From NCBI GenBank assembly GCA_003315655.1, contig NIZT01000008.1, positions 1 to 61,699 of the forward strand: a DNA stretch of 61,699 nucleotides. Reading direction: 5' to 3'. A model generated the notes under the pieces. That model ran no database searches, was not told where the DNA came from, and saw nothing but the letters and a program-made list of their open reading frames with translations. The position numbers and the translations under genes were made by a program. This document shows, piece by piece, positions 60,573 to 61,699 of this stretch. Numbering within the stretch: the first letter of the stretch is position 1; each line of letters begins with the position of its first letter. Source of the stretch: Candidatus Methanobinarius endosymbioticus. GTDB lineage: Archaea > Methanobacteriota > Methanobacteria > Methanobacteriales > Methanobacteriaceae.

Positions 60573-61699
60573 ATGTCTTATTATCGAAAATCAAACAAAA
60601 AGATTCTTGTCCCGATTCTGATTGTCTTGTCAGTATTTTTATTAGCTACAACAATGCAAGCGAATTTTGCAACTACAAGAACAGTTGACATCACGACAGC
60701 TAGAAGAGGAATAACTGGAGGTTTAAACAGTTCGGCTGATGGAGACACAATACTCTTAAATGAAGGAACATACACAGGAAGCAACAATACAAACTTAACC
60801 ATAAATAAAAATGTAACCATTCAAGGCAATGGTCCAGAGAAAAAGTAATCATAGATGCACAAGGACTATCAGAATATTCAGAATAAATAATAATCGTAAT
60901 GTGACATTTATTAATGCAGTTTATTTTGGAAATGGAGGAGCAATCCAAAGTACAAATATTGAAACTACAATAACAGTGATAAATTGTACATTCATCAATA
61001 ACACATCATTAAACACGACAAATAACACAGCTGTTGATGGTCGTGTGCTGCAATCTATAATTATGGCATTACAAATATTCTTAGTTGTGATTTTATTGAT
61101 AATCATGGATGTAATGGTGGAGCAGCATATTTATACGGTACGAATTTAATTTATGATTCTATCTTTAATAATAAAGGAACTATGGGAAGATCATTACTTA
61201 TTAGGGGAAATAATTCTATTATAGCAAATTCTATTTTTAACAATAGTTATTCGACTGATGGAGGAGGATCTGTACGTATAGATGTAATAAGAATTCTGTA
61301 ATTAACTGTGTTATTCAAAATTCATATTCTAAGGGTCATGGAGGAGGAATCGATAATCACAATATTAAAAATTGAATATTATCAATGTTAGTTTCATTAA
61401 TTGTATTGCAAAAGAATATGGTGGTGTATTAGTAATTATGGTTTAGGTACTATTATTGTATCTAACTGTAATTTTAGGGATAATATCGCTGGATCATATG
61501 GAGGTGCTATTTATAATAATGGTAATTTAACTGTTTCTGGTAATGTTATGTCTAGTAATGTTGCTAGTTTAGGTCAAATGATTTAGAATAATGACACCAT
61601 GGGCGTTTTAAACCTTACTTTTATCAATGATTCTAGTATTATTATTTTTGCTGCTTTTCCGTATTTTCTTGGCAACATATCACCTTAATTATTTTCAAA
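60573..61699 (+). pseudogene. Adhesin-like protein, fragmented and cut by the window end
   Basis: A strong GGAGGTGA (60562-60569) precedes ATG 60570 and ATG 60573; the second has better spacing. The signal peptide (KKILVPILIVLSVFLLATTMQANF) leads to a beta-helix opening (GLNSSADGDTILLNEGTYTGSNNTNLTINKNVTIQG). At about 60840 the frame shifts (the next part, KVIIDAQG, is in another frame), and later segments rich in GGAIYNNGNLTV lie in at least four frames up to the window end. The first 250 bp have more G and C than the local average. Adhesin-like proteins of this kind are cell-surface anchors. The gene looks dead, though the true extent is beyond the window. Confidence 0.8.

Overview
The window looks like the chromosome of a very AT-rich methanogenic archaeon of the Methanobacteriales, most likely a Methanobrevibacter-type organism. 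The evidence is a YcaO/TfuA pair of the kind that puts thioglycine into methyl-coenzyme M reductase, a CofA-type lactaldehyde dehydrogenase (F420 synthesis), the archaeal tRNA-Ile2 agmatidine synthetase TiaS, Thg1, an archaeal aspartate dehydrogenase, a pilin with a class III signal peptide, and large adhesin-like proteins built of Asn-rich beta-helix repeats. Start sites often carry GGTGAT-like Shine-Dalgarno sequences. I found no convincing rRNA, tRNA, CRISPR array or insertion sequence.

Layout. 1-7.2 kb: calcium-type P-ATPase, a ruined cbiJ, a long non-coding stretch with consecutive hairpins, a broken small multidrug resistance gene and a broken rimI. 7.2-11.5 kb: intact carA-carB. 11.6-15.1 kb: small unknown genes, then an eroded LytTR/DUF3021/CPBP-protease block. 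15.1-24.7 kb: mostly intact genes (amidohydrolase, UspA, CBS protein, the minus-strand ycaO-tfuA-larE-like group, M50 protease, HIT protein, M24 peptidase). 24.7-32.6 kb: mostly broken genes (VOC protein, TadC-like pilus protein, pilin, adhesin remnant, HTH regulator, YczE-type membrane protein) around an intact aldehyde dehydrogenase. 32.6-39.1 kb: intact genes including serA, nadX, thg1 and a JAMM protein. 39.2-45.4 kb: broken DUF2284, a 3.5 kb adhesin pseudogene, broken nitroreductase and DUF3795 genes. 45.9-47.9 kb: tRNA-binding protein and tiaS. 48.1-51.8 kb: broken AAA ATPase and broken U32 peptidase. 52.1-59.3 kb: PrpD-like protein, rhodanese, a 40-bp perfect inverted repeat, broken Nei-type glycosylase, a small structured element, broken DUF3800, then an intact trio (TIM-barrel protein, fumarase alpha, citryl-CoA lyase-like). 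The window ends in another fragmented adhesin gene.

The main message is the contrast between intact and broken genes. About 23 genes carry frameshifts (often in A/T runs), nonsense codons or lost start codons, while long central-metabolism genes such as carB (3.2 kb), the P-ATPase (2.6 kb), serA and ycaO are clean. Losses fall on surface proteins, pili, regulators, transport, DNA repair, nitroreductase and cobalamin synthesis. I infer a genome undergoing reduction, as in a host-restricted or endosymbiotic methanogen. Homopolymer sequencing error cannot be excluded for some single-base shifts, but it does not explain the nonsense codons, the missing catalytic residues or the multi-lesion genes.
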